64,000 nt of DNA from Rhodanobacter sp. A1T4 (GTDB lineage Bacteria > Pseudomonadota > Gammaproteobacteria > Xanthomonadales > Rhodanobacteraceae): positions 186,001 through 250,000 of the forward strand of contig NZ_JACHCP010000004.1 of the NCBI RefSeq assembly GCF_014207185.1, in the 5' to 3' direction. A model generated the notes under the pieces. The model saw nothing but the letters and a program-made list of their open reading frames with translations. It was not told the origin of the DNA and did no database searches. This document shows, piece after piece, positions 53,614-63,729 of the stretch. Position 1 is the stretch's first letter. Every line of letters starts with the position of its first letter. Position numbers and translations under genes: made by a program.

Positions 53614-53729
53614 CCGGGCGCCGTTGTGAAACTTGCCGCACCGAGCCTGGCCGTTCTGAGTGTTTGCACCGTGGTGCAGACGTTGCGGATGAAGCCGCAT
53701 TCACGAACGGTCGCAGCGCCCCTCGGCGG
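53614..53729 (-). ncRNA. SAH riboswitch in the ahcY leader
   Basis: On the minus strand, reading from 53729, the leader has CCGCCGAGGGGCGCTGCGAC, then a variable hairpin, GGCCAGGCTCGG and finally CAACGGCGCCC. The order CGAGG-GCGCTGC, then CTCGG (pairing with CCGAG), then GGCGCC (pairing with the GGCGC segment as a pseudoknot) is the SAH-riboswitch consensus as I know it. It lies 41 bp before the ahcY ATG. Known class: ON-switch for SAH recycling genes in Proteobacteria. Confidence 0.88.
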
Positions 53730-53745
53730 ACAGGGGAAAGAATTG

Positions 53746-53751
53746 ATTATA
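53746..53751 (-). promoter_or_regulatory. -10 box of the ahcY promoter
   Basis: TATAAT (perfect consensus on the minus strand) located so that transcription would begin about 10 nt before the riboswitch. The -35 region is not well conserved. Confidence 0.6.
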
Positions 53752-53809
53752 GCTGACCACAGCGCCGCGTTGGATTGGTAGTCTTGGAGCCAACTGAACG
53801 GAGCCGTCC

Positions 53810-56551
53810 ATGCCAGAAACCCGCGAAACCGAATCCTTACCGCATGACGGTCCCCTACACGAAGACGTCAACCGGCTTGGCACACTGGTTGGCCTGATGC
53901 TGGCCGAACAGGGTGGTGAGGCCTTCTACCAGCGGGTGGAGTCGGTGCGTCAGGCCGCGATACGACGCCGTCGCGAGGGTAACTCGGTGGTGGCGCTCGC
54001 CGATACGCTGGCTGGCCTGCAGGCCGACGATGCGGAGGCACTCGCGCGTGCCTTTGCCAGTTATTTTCAAGCGGTGAACATTGCTGAACGCGTTCACCGC
54101 ATCCGCCGTCGACGTGAATACCAGCGTGATGGCACGTTGCCGCAGCCCGAGTCGCTGCTCGATGTTTTGACGCATCTCAAGGATCAGGGTGTCAACGCGG
54201 ACGAGTTGCTGGAATGGCTCGACCGCCTGCAGGTGGAACCGGTATTCACCGCGCATCCCACCGAAGCGGTGCGTCGTTCGCTGCTGGAAAAGGAGCAGGC
54301 GATCGTGCGAGCGCTGGTCGATAACTTCGACCCCACCCGCACGCCGCAGGAGCGACACGAGGACGATGACCGCATCTATATGGCGCTGTCGTCTGGCTGG
54401 CAAACCGCCGAAGCCTCACCGGTCAGTCCGACTGTGCAGGACGAACACCACCACGTCGGGTTCTATCTGGCCAATCCGATCTATCGCATCGTGCCGGCGC
54501 TGTATGAATCACTGGCCCAGGCGTTGAAGACCATCTACGACGTCGCGGTACCGCTGCCGCAGCTGCTCAGTTTTGCGACGTGGGTCGGCGGTGACATGGA
54601 CGGCAACCCCAACGTGGGTGCCGCCACCATCGGCGCGAGTCTGGCAACCCAGCGTGCGCATGTGCTGGAACATTACGTCGAAGATATTTCGACGCTGGCT
54701 CGCCTGTTGAGCCAGACCGATCAGCGCGTACACGTGGACGAGGTACTGTCGCAGCGCCTGGCCGACTACCGTCAGCGCTTTCCGAAGGCTGCAGCAAGCA
54801 TCCGCCCGCGGCACGCGGACATGCCATACCGCTGCCTCCTGACACTGATGGGCGCGCGGCTGCGGGCGACCGAAGACGATGTGCATCTGGAAGGTTATAC
54901 GTCCGTTGACGAGTTGCAGGACGATCTCGAAATCATCGCTCGCAGCCTGGTGGATCATCACGGCGTACACGCGGGTGCCTATGCGGTAAAGCGGCTGATT
55001 CGGCGCGTGCGTACCTTCGGTTTCCATCTGGCGCGGCTGGACGTCCGCCAGGATTCGCGTGTGCACGATGAAGCCCTGTCAGCATTGTTCAGCGATCCGG
55101 ACTGGCTCTCGCGGGACGTGGCCGATCGCGTCGAGCGACTGCAGCCATTCGCCAGCGGCGAGCGTGTGTTCGCGATGAGTGGAGACGCCAATGCGAAGAC
55201 GCTGCACGATGTCTTCGCGACGCTGCATGATGCACGTACACGTTATGGCACCGATGCCATCGGGCTTTACATCATCAGCATGGCCCGCTCTGCTGCCGAC
55301 GTGTTGGCGGTGCTGGCGCTGGCTCGTTATGGTGGGCTAGGTCATTCGGTCCAAGCCGATCAGGGACGGGAAGCGAATGCAGAAAGCGTTGTGCCGCTGG
55401 ACATCGCGCCACTTTTCGAAACTGTTGATGATTTGAAAAATGCGCCGGCGACGTTGCGCGCACTGCTCGACGATCCGCTGTATCGCCAGCATCTCAGCGC
55501 GCGTGGCAATCAGCAGTGGGTGATGCTCGGTTATTCGGATAGTGGCAAGGATGCCGGCACGCTGGCTTCGCGCTGGGGACTGCAGCGCGCGCAGGTGGAA
55601 CTGCTGGAACTGGCCCAGGCTGCCGGCATTCGGTTGGCGTTTTTTCACGGTCGCGGTGGCTCGGCGAGCCGCGGCGGTGCGCGGATCACGCCGGCATTGA
55701 TGTCGTCGCCGCGTGGGTCGGTCGCTGGCGTATTGCGGGTGACCGAACAGGGCGAAGTCATCCATCGCAAGTACGGCATTCGTGCATTGGCGTTGCGGAA
55801 TCTCGAGCAAACCGTCGGCGCCGTGTTGCGCGCCAGCCTGCGCCCGCGCGAAACCGAGCAGCGCGAAGAACAATGGGTTCAAATGATGGACCAGCTTTCC
55901 ATCAATAGCCGCAAGGCCTATCGCCAGCTGGTCGATCGCGAGCATTTCGTCGACTACTTCCGTACTGCTACGCCAATTGACGTGATCGAACGGATGACTC
56001 TTGGGTCACGTCCGGCCAGTCGGCGCAGCATGCGCGGCGTGCAGGATCTACGCGCAATCCCCTGGGTGTTTGCGTGGACGCAGTGCCGCTCGATCATCAC
56101 CGGTTGGTACGGTCTGGGTTCGGCGCTGGAATACGGTGTCACCGAATTCGGCGAAGACGCGCTCGGCGAGATGGCGCGTGACTGGCCGTTCTTCGCCAAC
56201 TTGCTGGACGACGTGGAAATGGTGTTGGCCAAGTGCGATCTGGATATCGCCGAAGCGTTTTCGAAACTCGCCGGCCCGTTGCACGAGCCATTTTTCGCGC
56301 TGATCCGTGGCGAGTTCGAACGCACCTGTTACTGGCTGCTCAAACTCAAGCGCAGCGACCAACTGTTACAGGGCGATCCGCGTCTGGCGTTGTCGATCCG
56401 CCTGCGCAATCCCTACGTCGATCCGATGAGCCTGCTGCAAGTGGATCTACTTCGCCGCTGGCGAGACGGGGGCGCCACCGACGACAACCTGCTCGCCGCG
56501 TTGGTGGCCTGCGTCAACGGCGTATCCCAGGGGCTGCAGAATACCGGTTGA
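53810..56551 (+). CDS. ppc: Phosphoenolpyruvate carboxylase
   Basis: Anaplerotic enzyme making oxaloacetate from PEP and bicarbonate (913 aa, normal for bacteria). Signature blocks: VFTAHPTEAVRRS (catalytic His), the glycine-rich GYSDSGKDAG and FFHGRGGSASRGG, and a C-terminal ending LQNTG as in E. coli Ppc. ATG 53810 follows GGAG. Divergent from ahcY. Nothing unusual. Confidence 0.97.
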   Translation: MPETRETESLPHDGPLHEDVNRLGTLVGLMLAEQGGEAFYQRVESVRQAAIRRRREGNSVVALADTLAGLQADDAEALARAFASYFQAVNIAERVHRIRRRREYQRDGTLPQPESLLDVLTHLKDQGVNADELLEWLDRLQVEPVFTAHPTEAVRRSLLEKEQAIVRALVDNFDPTRTPQERHEDDDRIYMALSSGWQTAEASPVSPTVQDEHHHVGFYLANPIYRIVPALYESLAQALKTIYDVAVPLPQLLSFATWVGGDMDGNPNVGAATIGASLATQRAHVLEHYVEDISTLARLLSQTDQRVHVDEVLSQRLADYRQRFPKAAASIRPRHADMPYRCLLTLMGARLRATEDDVHLEGYTSVDELQDDLEIIARSLVDHHGVHAGAYAVKRLIRRVRTFGFHLARLDVRQDSRVHDEALSALFSDPDWLSRDVADRVERLQPFASGERVFAMSGDANAKTLHDVFATLHDARTRYGTDAIGLYIISMARSAADVLAVLALARYGGLGHSVQADQGREANAESVVPLDIAPLFETVDDLKNAPATLRALLDDPLYRQHLSARGNQQWVMLGYSDSGKDAGTLASRWGLQRAQVELLELAQAAGIRLAFFHGRGGSASRGGARITPALMSSPRGSVAGVLRVTEQGEVIHRKYGIRALALRNLEQTVGAVLRASLRPRETEQREEQWVQMMDQLSINSRKAYRQLVDREHFVDYFRTATPIDVIERMTLGSRPASRRSMRGVQDLRAIPWVFAWTQCRSIITGWYGLGSALEYGVTEFGEDALGEMARDWPFFANLLDDVEMVLAKCDLDIAEAFSKLAGPLHEPFFALIRGEFERTCYWLLKLKRSDQLLQGDPRLALSIRLRNPYVDPMSLLQVDLLRRWRDGGATDDNLLAALVACVNGVSQGLQNTG

Positions 56552-56770
56552 TCATTTGTCGCCCCGGCATTCCATGAGCGGGCAAGTGGTTCGAGAAATT
56601 GCTCGCTAGACACATGTTTCTTGAACCCGATCGGCAACAGCCAGTTCAGTGCCACCGTAACGTTCGGTAACGATGAGGGTCGCATCACCTTGCGACTGGC
56701 GCTGCGGCGTACTGCGTACGACTGGCGTACCGGGTGCTCAGCTTCCTCGAGCGCTTTGCGCGCTGTTTGA

Positions 56771-58135
56771 TCAGAGCAGCGGCTTGCCGGTGGCCTGCGG
56801 CAGCTGCACGCCGAGCAGCTTGGCCAGGGTCGGTGCGATGTCGCGCATGTCGATCTGGCCGAGTGACTTGCCAGCCGGTATGCCGGGGCCGGCGATCAGG
56901 AAGGTCGCGTTCATTTCCGGATGCTGGCGCAGATAGCCGTGGGTGCCCAGTTCCTGCGGTGCGCCGACCAGCGGGGAAAGCGGACTGCTGGCGCTCTCGT
57001 AGCCGAGCTTCATGCCGACATAGAACGAGGCCTGCGGATTGCCGCCTTGTTCGGCGATCTCTTTCGCATCGAGGATGCGCTCGATGCCGAGCTGCGGATC
57101 GGCAGCAAGTTTGTCCAGCAGCGCACGTACCCGTGCCTGCAATGCCTTGTCTTCCGGATGGTGCAGCACGATCGCATAGGAGCCACCGTTCGGCCACGGT
57201 GTGGCTTGCCAGTCGGTCACGGTCGGCTTCGTTGCCGGCTGGCCCTGCGTGGGCTTGGCCAGCGTGATCAAGCCGGCCTGGATGAACGGCTGGAACAGGT
57301 TGACGTCGTGCTGCACGGATGCGAAACCATGGTCGGAGACGATCACGACCACGGTGTGCGGATCGCTCTGAGTTACCGCGCGACGCAGCTGCCCAATGAC
57401 CTGGTCGAGTCGGCTCAGGTCCGCATTCGCCCGCGCGCTGCCAGGGCCGTATTCGTGTTCGACGGAATCGAGCGAGTTGAGGTGAAGGGTCAGCAACTGC
57501 GGATGTTTGTGTTGCCAGATCCAGGCGGCGTATTCGGCGCGGCGCGCGTCGTCCTCGGCGGTATAGGACTTTACTTGCGGGTAGACACCCAATGCCTGGT
57601 CGGCCTCGTCCAGCAGGCCAGGCGTGGAAACCGCGCGCAGCAGCTTGCGGTCGTCATCGGCACCAGAGCGCCACAGCTCCGGCAGGTTGTAATCAATCGG
57701 TGCGCCGACGCTCACCGGCCACATCAGGCTGGCCGTCTTGCCGCCCTTGTCGTGCACGGCCTGCCACAAGGTGGTGACATGGATGTCCTGTGCGTACCAG
57801 TTCCAGCCGTGATCGTTTTTCCACTCGGGGTCGAAGGCGTAGTTCGAGTAAATGCCGTGCACCGCTGGCGCCACGCCGGTGACCAGGGTGGTATGGCTCG
57901 GATACGTGACGGTTGGCGTTACACCGGTAACACCGGTGGCATAGCTGCCCTCGTGCAGGAAGGCGCTTAGTGCCGGCAAGTTCAGCCCACGCTGTTTGGC
58001 TTGCAACACATCATTGGCGCGCAGGCCGTCGATCGACACCATCAGCACGGGAGCATCGGCGATGGCAGCGGTGCTGACGGCAACACCGACAACGGCGAGC
58101 AGGGGCAGAAGACGGCGATGGCAGCGTAGATGCAT
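56771..58135 (-). CDS. Secreted alkaline phosphatase-superfamily phosphodiesterase
   Basis: Exported type I phosphodiesterase/nucleotide pyrophosphatase-like protein (454 aa). Signal peptide to about residue 26; metal-site motifs VLMVSIDGLRAND, the nucleophile region VTYPSHTTLVTGVAP (Thr), HLNSLDSVEHEYGPGS, VSDHGFASVQHDV and the late GTHGYLRQHPEMNATF. ENPP-like order is kept. The frame is open beyond 58135, but that ATG gives the signal peptide. Substrate unknown (nucleotides or phosphodiesters). Confidence 0.92.
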   Translation of the reverse strand: MHLRCHRRLLPLLAVVGVAVSTAAIADAPVLMVSIDGLRANDVLQAKQRGLNLPALSAFLHEGSYATGVTGVTPTVTYPSHTTLVTGVAPAVHGIYSNYAFDPEWKNDHGWNWYAQDIHVTTLWQAVHDKGGKTASLMWPVSVGAPIDYNLPELWRSGADDDRKLLRAVSTPGLLDEADQALGVYPQVKSYTAEDDARRAEYAAWIWQHKHPQLLTLHLNSLDSVEHEYGPGSARANADLSRLDQVIGQLRRAVTQSDPHTVVVIVSDHGFASVQHDVNLFQPFIQAGLITLAKPTQGQPATKPTVTDWQATPWPNGGSYAIVLHHPEDKALQARVRALLDKLAADPQLGIERILDAKEIAEQGGNPQASFYVGMKLGYESASSPLSPLVGAPQELGTHGYLRQHPEMNATFLIAGPGIPAGKSLGQIDMRDIAPTLAKLLGVQLPQATGKPLL

Positions 58136-58251
58136 GTGAATTCCGTGACGGGTGGTCAGATTGCCGGCTCGCATAGTGTGCGCACACGGCCAAACGGCTA
58201 TTGCATCAAACGCATGTGACAAGGCGGTGAAGCTACGTTGCTTTGGCGTCT

Positions 58252-60186
<1,935 letters not shown>

Positions 60187-60277
60187 CCGCCTATTGTAAC
60201 GGTGCGAGTGACCTTGCATTCGGAAAGCGGGCGAAACTTTCCCAGCTCTTTGCTTGACCCATCTTAGGAAAAAAATA

Positions 60278-60306
60278 TTGCCGTAAGTTTCCCAAGAATC
60301 TACAAT
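60278..60306 (+). promoter_or_regulatory. Promoter of the Fic gene
   Basis: TTGCCG (60278-60283), 17-bp spacer, TACAAT (60301-60306; five of six consensus matches). The start codon is 27 bp after the -10. Confidence 0.55.
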
Positions 60307-60321
60307 CGCGACGTTGGGAAA
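60288..60321. promoter_or_regulatory. Inverted repeat flanking the Fic -10 box
   Basis: TTTCCCAA (60288-60295) and TTGGGAAA (60314-60321) form a perfect 8-bp dyad with the -10 box between the arms; a third copy TTTCCCA lies at 60238-60244. Candidate operator; the Fic protein itself has a C-terminal winged-helix-like region. Confidence 0.5.
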
Positions 60322-60332
60322 GGGAGACCGCC

Positions 60333-61496
60333 ATGGAACGAAAGACTGGTGATTACGTGGAAGGCAGTCTTTCCGGCAGCCACTACCAGGCCTTCGTGCC
60401 GCAGGCCTTGCCGCCGGAACCGGCCCTCGTCTACACCCCTCCACTGATCGCTCAGCTCGAGCGCGCCAATCAGGCGCTCGGCCGCCTCGACGGCATTACC
60501 CTGATGCTTCCCGACCCGGCCCTGTTCCTTTATCAGTACGTGCGCAAAGAGGCGTTGCTATCCTCGCAGATCGAAGGGACCCAGTCCTCGCTGTCTGACC
60601 TGCTGCTCTACGAACTGGCCGAAGCGCCGGGTGTACCCATCGACGACGTTGAAGAGGTCTCCAACTATGTTGCCGCGCTAGCGCATGGTTTGAAGCGCCT
60701 GCGCGAGGATAACTTTCCGCTCTCGCTGCGATTGATTCGGGAGATCCATGGTGTGCTGCTTCGTGGTGGGCGCGGCGCTGGCAAAGACCCGGGCGAATTC
60801 CGCACCAGTCAGAACTGGATCGGCGGCAAATCACCGGTGCTGGCCACTTTTGTGCCGCCACCGCCATCGCATCTGACCGAATGCCTGCACGCCTTCGAGA
60901 GCTTCCTGCACGCCGATCGCGACGCCATGCCACCGCTGATCAAGGCTGCGCTAGCGCATCTGCAGTTCGAGACCATCCACCCGTTCAACGACGGCAATGG
61001 CCGCGTGGGACGTCTGCTGATCGCGCTGATCCTTTGCACCGAAGGCGTGTTGCGAGAGCCCTCGCTGTATCTCAGCCTCTACTTCAAGACGCGCCGTCAG
61101 CAGTATTACCAGCAACTCGATGCCGTGCGCCGCAGCGGTGACTGGGAAGCGTGGTTGCTGTTTTTCCTGAAAGGTGTGGAAACCACGTCGCAACAGGCGG
61201 TGGATACTGCCCAGCGTATCCTGGCCCTTTTTGCCGAAGACCGTGAAAAAGTGCGCGGGTTGGGCCGACGCGCAGGTAATGCATTGCAGGTATTCGAGCA
61301 GTTCGTGCGTCGACCAATACTGGACGCGCCGACCATCCACAAGACGCTCAGCGTAGCCGCGCCCACCGTGCGCTCGGCCATCGCCGCACTGCATGATCTG
61401 GGTCTGCTTAACGAAATCACTGGTCAGCGTCGCAACCGCATCTGGATCTACCAGAGCTATTACGCGTTACTCAGCGAAGGGACCGCGCCGCTGTGA
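60333..61496 (+). CDS. Fic-family protein with N-terminal inhibitory motif and C-terminal winged helix
   Basis: Fic protein of 387 aa, expected to AMPylate target proteins. The core motif HPFNDGNGRVGR (HPFx(D/N)GNGR) is intact with catalytic His. The N-terminal Fic_N region contains SSQIEGTQSS, matching the inhibitory [S/T]xxxE[G/N] motif, so this is a class II self-inhibited Fic. The last ~70 residues (APTIHKTLSVAAPTVRSAIA, LLNEITGQRRNRIWIY) look like a winged helix. ATG 60333 follows AGGGAG. Its stop overlaps a small downstream gene by 4 bp. Confidence 0.94.
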   Translation: MERKTGDYVEGSLSGSHYQAFVPQALPPEPALVYTPPLIAQLERANQALGRLDGITLMLPDPALFLYQYVRKEALLSSQIEGTQSSLSDLLLYELAEAPGVPIDDVEEVSNYVAALAHGLKRLREDNFPLSLRLIREIHGVLLRGGRGAGKDPGEFRTSQNWIGGKSPVLATFVPPPPSHLTECLHAFESFLHADRDAMPPLIKAALAHLQFETIHPFNDGNGRVGRLLIALILCTEGVLREPSLYLSLYFKTRRQQYYQQLDAVRRSGDWEAWLLFFLKGVETTSQQAVDTAQRILALFAEDREKVRGLGRRAGNALQVFEQFVRRPILDAPTIHKTLSVAAPTVRSAIAALHDLGLLNEITGQRRNRIWIYQSYYALLSEGTAPL

Positions 61497-61618
61497 GCTG
61501 CTCAGCTTACCGTTTCGCCGACTACAAGAATCACGTGATCGACCTGTTGTGCCGCGTCACCCGCGTCAGCGTGGAAACTCAGCGCATAGTCGAGGCGATG
61601 CGGGAATTGCCACGATGA
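61493..61618 (+). CDS. 41-aa small gene coupled to Fic
   Basis: GTG at 61493 overlaps the Fic stop (GTGA) and the TGA of this frame overlaps the next ATG (ATGA), so it fills the gap exactly. The product is 41 aa, basic and helical: YRFADYKNHVIDLLCRVTR, then VSVETQRIVEAMRELP. Codons are mostly GC-ending like the neighbours (about three quarters by my count), consistent with a true gene. No family recognised. Confidence 0.55.
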   Translation: MSCSAYRFADYKNHVIDLLCRVTRVSVETQRIVEAMRELPR

Positions 61619-62163
61619 CCGCCTTCCGCTGCACTGCCAAACTGCTCAAGGCCATGAAAGCCAAGCCAGTAGCCGAGCCCGCGCCGCCAATGAACCGGCT
61701 GGGCGAATGGACGGCCAATCTGATTCAAGTCGGGCGCATCCAGTTGGTGCTGGCGGTGAGCGAGCCGACCCGTTTTGCGGTGGTTCTGGATGCGGCGCCG
61801 TATGCGACGGTGACCGAGCGTTTCAGCCAGGCGTTGTTCAAAGCGCTGCTGAATCTGGATATTCCGGCCGACATGGCAGCGGCGGAGGCCGAGGCGGTCA
61901 GGCCGCTGCAGCTGGCGAAAAGCAATTCGAACTCGGTACTCGGAACGCTCAATCAGTTTGCGTTTCAGATCGAAAGCTATGTCTGGCACGGCAGTGCGAA
62001 TTCCGCCGCCGAGCTGACCCGGTTGCTAGCCGACACGGTGGTGATCCAGCCAAAGCACATTGGGTTTCCTGCCCATCGGGTGCGGGAAGCTTTTGGCCTG
62101 CCGTCGGGCGACCATCGTGAGTGGATGGGCTCACTACCGCCGGCGGGAACGGTATTGCATTAA
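61615..62163 (+). CDS. Hypothetical protein, DUF6933-like
   Basis: Cytoplasmic protein of 182 aa without signal or membrane segment. The N-terminal pattern FRCTAKLLKAMKAKP, then LGEWTANLIQVGRIQLVLAV and FAVVLDA resembles the DUF6933 family as I recall it (C-T-x-KLL, LGDWYANLL, QLVLFVNE). The C-terminal half has VLGTLNQFAFQIES. ATG 61615 overlaps the 41-aa gene by 4 bp; the longer open frame from 61393 is a shadow of the Fic gene. Function unknown; co-transcribed with Fic. Confidence 0.75.
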   Translation: MTAFRCTAKLLKAMKAKPVAEPAPPMNRLGEWTANLIQVGRIQLVLAVSEPTRFAVVLDAAPYATVTERFSQALFKALLNLDIPADMAAAEAEAVRPLQLAKSNSNSVLGTLNQFAFQIESYVWHGSANSAAELTRLLADTVVIQPKHIGFPAHRVREAFGLPSGDHREWMGSLPPAGTVLH

Positions 62164-62388
62164 AGCCCTGCGGGAGAAACCTTCAAGAGCCCTTTTGTCA
62201 GCTGCAGCCCTACGCTGTTACACGGGTCTGGCCGGCGCTGTCTGTTCAGATTGCTTTCGGCAGAAGATTATATCTAACATGGACTTAACTGATCTATCTA
62301 AGATATTGCTTCTGGATATTGCGCGCGCTTGCCTATACAGTTGCGTCACGCGGGAATTTGCCGCGGTTCCTTCAGTGGGGAAGCCACG

Positions 62389-63606
62389 TTGTCCATCGCA
62401 TCCGAAAAATCAGGCCAGTTGTTGAATCGGCTGCGGGGAATGATTGCGGCGTCGGCATTTGTTGCCCTCGCCATCGTTTCCAGTGTGGTTCATGCTGGGG
62501 GCTACGGCGCCATCGTCATCGATGCGACCACCGGCAAGGTCGTGGAGTCGGTCAATCCCGATGAGCAGATCCATCCTGCCTCGCTGACCAAGATGATGAC
62601 GCTTTACCTGACCTTTCAGGCGCTGCAAAGTGGCAAGCTGCAGATCGATCAGCAGATGCCTGTCTCAGCCTGGGCGGCCAACAAGGCGCCAACCAAGCTC
62701 GGGCTGCGTAACGGACAAACCGTCTCGGTACAGGACTGCATCCTGGGCATGGTGACTAAATCGGCCAATGATGCAGCCACGGTCATGGCCGAAGGCCTCG
62801 GCGGTTCCGAAGCCCACTTCGCCGAAATGATGACCGCACAAGCGCGCCTCCTTGGCATGGCAGACACGAACTTCAATAACGCCTCGGGGCTCCCCGATCC
62901 TGATCAGCTGACCACGGCGAACGACATGGTGAAGCTGGCCATGGCGCTGTATCGCGACTTTCCGCAGGACTCGCATTACTTCGCGACCAAGGAATTCGTC
63001 TTCCGGGGTCAGCTGGTGCGTGGCCACAATCACCTGATGGATCGCTATCCGGGCATGGATGGGCTGAAAACCGGTTTCACCGATGCCTCGGGCTTCAATC
63101 TCGCGTCGACTGCTGTCAGGGACGGCCACCGCCTTTTCGGCGTGGTGCTGGGTAGCCGCACCGCGGCCATGCGTGATCAGCTGATGGCTCGCCTGCTGGA
63201 CGATGGTTTTGAGAATCAGCAGACACCCGCCGTGCTGGTCGCCCAGGCGGCCGGCGTGAGGGAGAGCGCGGCGCTGAAGGTGCTGGCTGCGTTGTCGCCC
63301 ATCGCCACGGCGCAGGCCGATACCTTGCCAGCGACGCGGCCGATGCCGAGGCGTAACCACCGCAACATCAAGAATGCTCCTGTTGTTGCCGTTGCTCGGC
63401 GTGATCGCCACAACGGAAAGGGTGCTCCTGTTGTCCTCGCTCGTCGTGATCGTCACAACAGTAAGAGTGCCCCAGTTGTTGCCCGTCGTGCCGGCACATG
63501 CCCACGTCCTGGCGCGCATGCCGGCACCTGCCCACACCGCAGTCGGGCGACGAAACTCGCTGACCGAACCGGTAGCAAGAAACCGCCAAGTTTGGCCCCC
63601 GCGTGA
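62389..63606 (+). CDS. dacA: D-alanyl-D-alanine carboxypeptidase (S11) with repeated basic tail
   Basis: Periplasmic penicillin-binding protein of the PBP5/6 type, trimming pentapeptides of peptidoglycan (405 aa with the start used). Active-site motifs are SLTKM (SxxK), S-A-N in TKSANDAATVM and KTG in DGLKTGFTDASG. After the catalytic domain the usual C-terminal amphipathic anchor is not seen; instead there are Arg/His/Asn-rich near-repeats. I chose TTG 62389, seven bases after GGGGA, since it gives a basic n-region before the signal helix; ATG 62440 lacks one. Confidence 0.85.
   Translation: MSIASEKSGQLLNRLRGMIAASAFVALAIVSSVVHAGGYGAIVIDATTGKVVESVNPDEQIHPASLTKMMTLYLTFQALQSGKLQIDQQMPVSAWAANKAPTKLGLRNGQTVSVQDCILGMVTKSANDAATVMAEGLGGSEAHFAEMMTAQARLLGMADTNFNNASGLPDPDQLTTANDMVKLAMALYRDFPQDSHYFATKEFVFRGQLVRGHNHLMDRYPGMDGLKTGFTDASGFNLASTAVRDGHRLFGVVLGSRTAAMRDQLMARLLDDGFENQQTPAVLVAQAAGVRESAALKVLAALSPIATAQADTLPATRPMPRRNHRNIKNAPVVAVARRDRHNGKGAPVVLARRDRHNSKSAPVVARRAGTCPRPGAHAGTCPHRSRATKLADRTGSKKPPSLAPA
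63349..63489 (+). repeat. Tandem repeats encoding RRxRHNxKxAPVV units
   Basis: Three consecutive units of 14-16 codons at the end of the carboxypeptidase gene: RRNHRNIKNAPVVAVA, RRDRHNGKGAPVVLA and RRDRHNSKSAPVVA, followed by a degenerate RRAGTCP. Part of the intra-gene repeat is visible at DNA level (CGTGATCG.CACAAC). Confidence 0.8.
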
Positions 63607-63674
63607 GCAGATAATCGTCGGCTTCGTGTCGATTGCAGCCGGATAGGATGATCGAATTCAGAAGGCTGAAATAA

Positions 63675-63706
63675 CAAAAACCCCGCGGGCAACCGCGGGG
63701 TTTTTG
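63675..63706. terminator. Bidirectional terminator between dacA and metK
   Basis: CAAAAACCCCGCGG / CCGCGGGGTTTTTG, a perfect 14-bp stem with a GCAA loop. A-run before and T-run after allow termination of both convergent genes. Confidence 0.95.
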
Positions 63707-63729
63707 TTTGGCCAGTTCGGCAACAGCGA

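Noticed and set aside
56552-56770. Possible degraded gene between ppc and the phosphodiesterase
   Set aside because: Short fragments such as VTFGNDEGRITLRLALR look protein-like but are too short and broken to assign; no intact frame.
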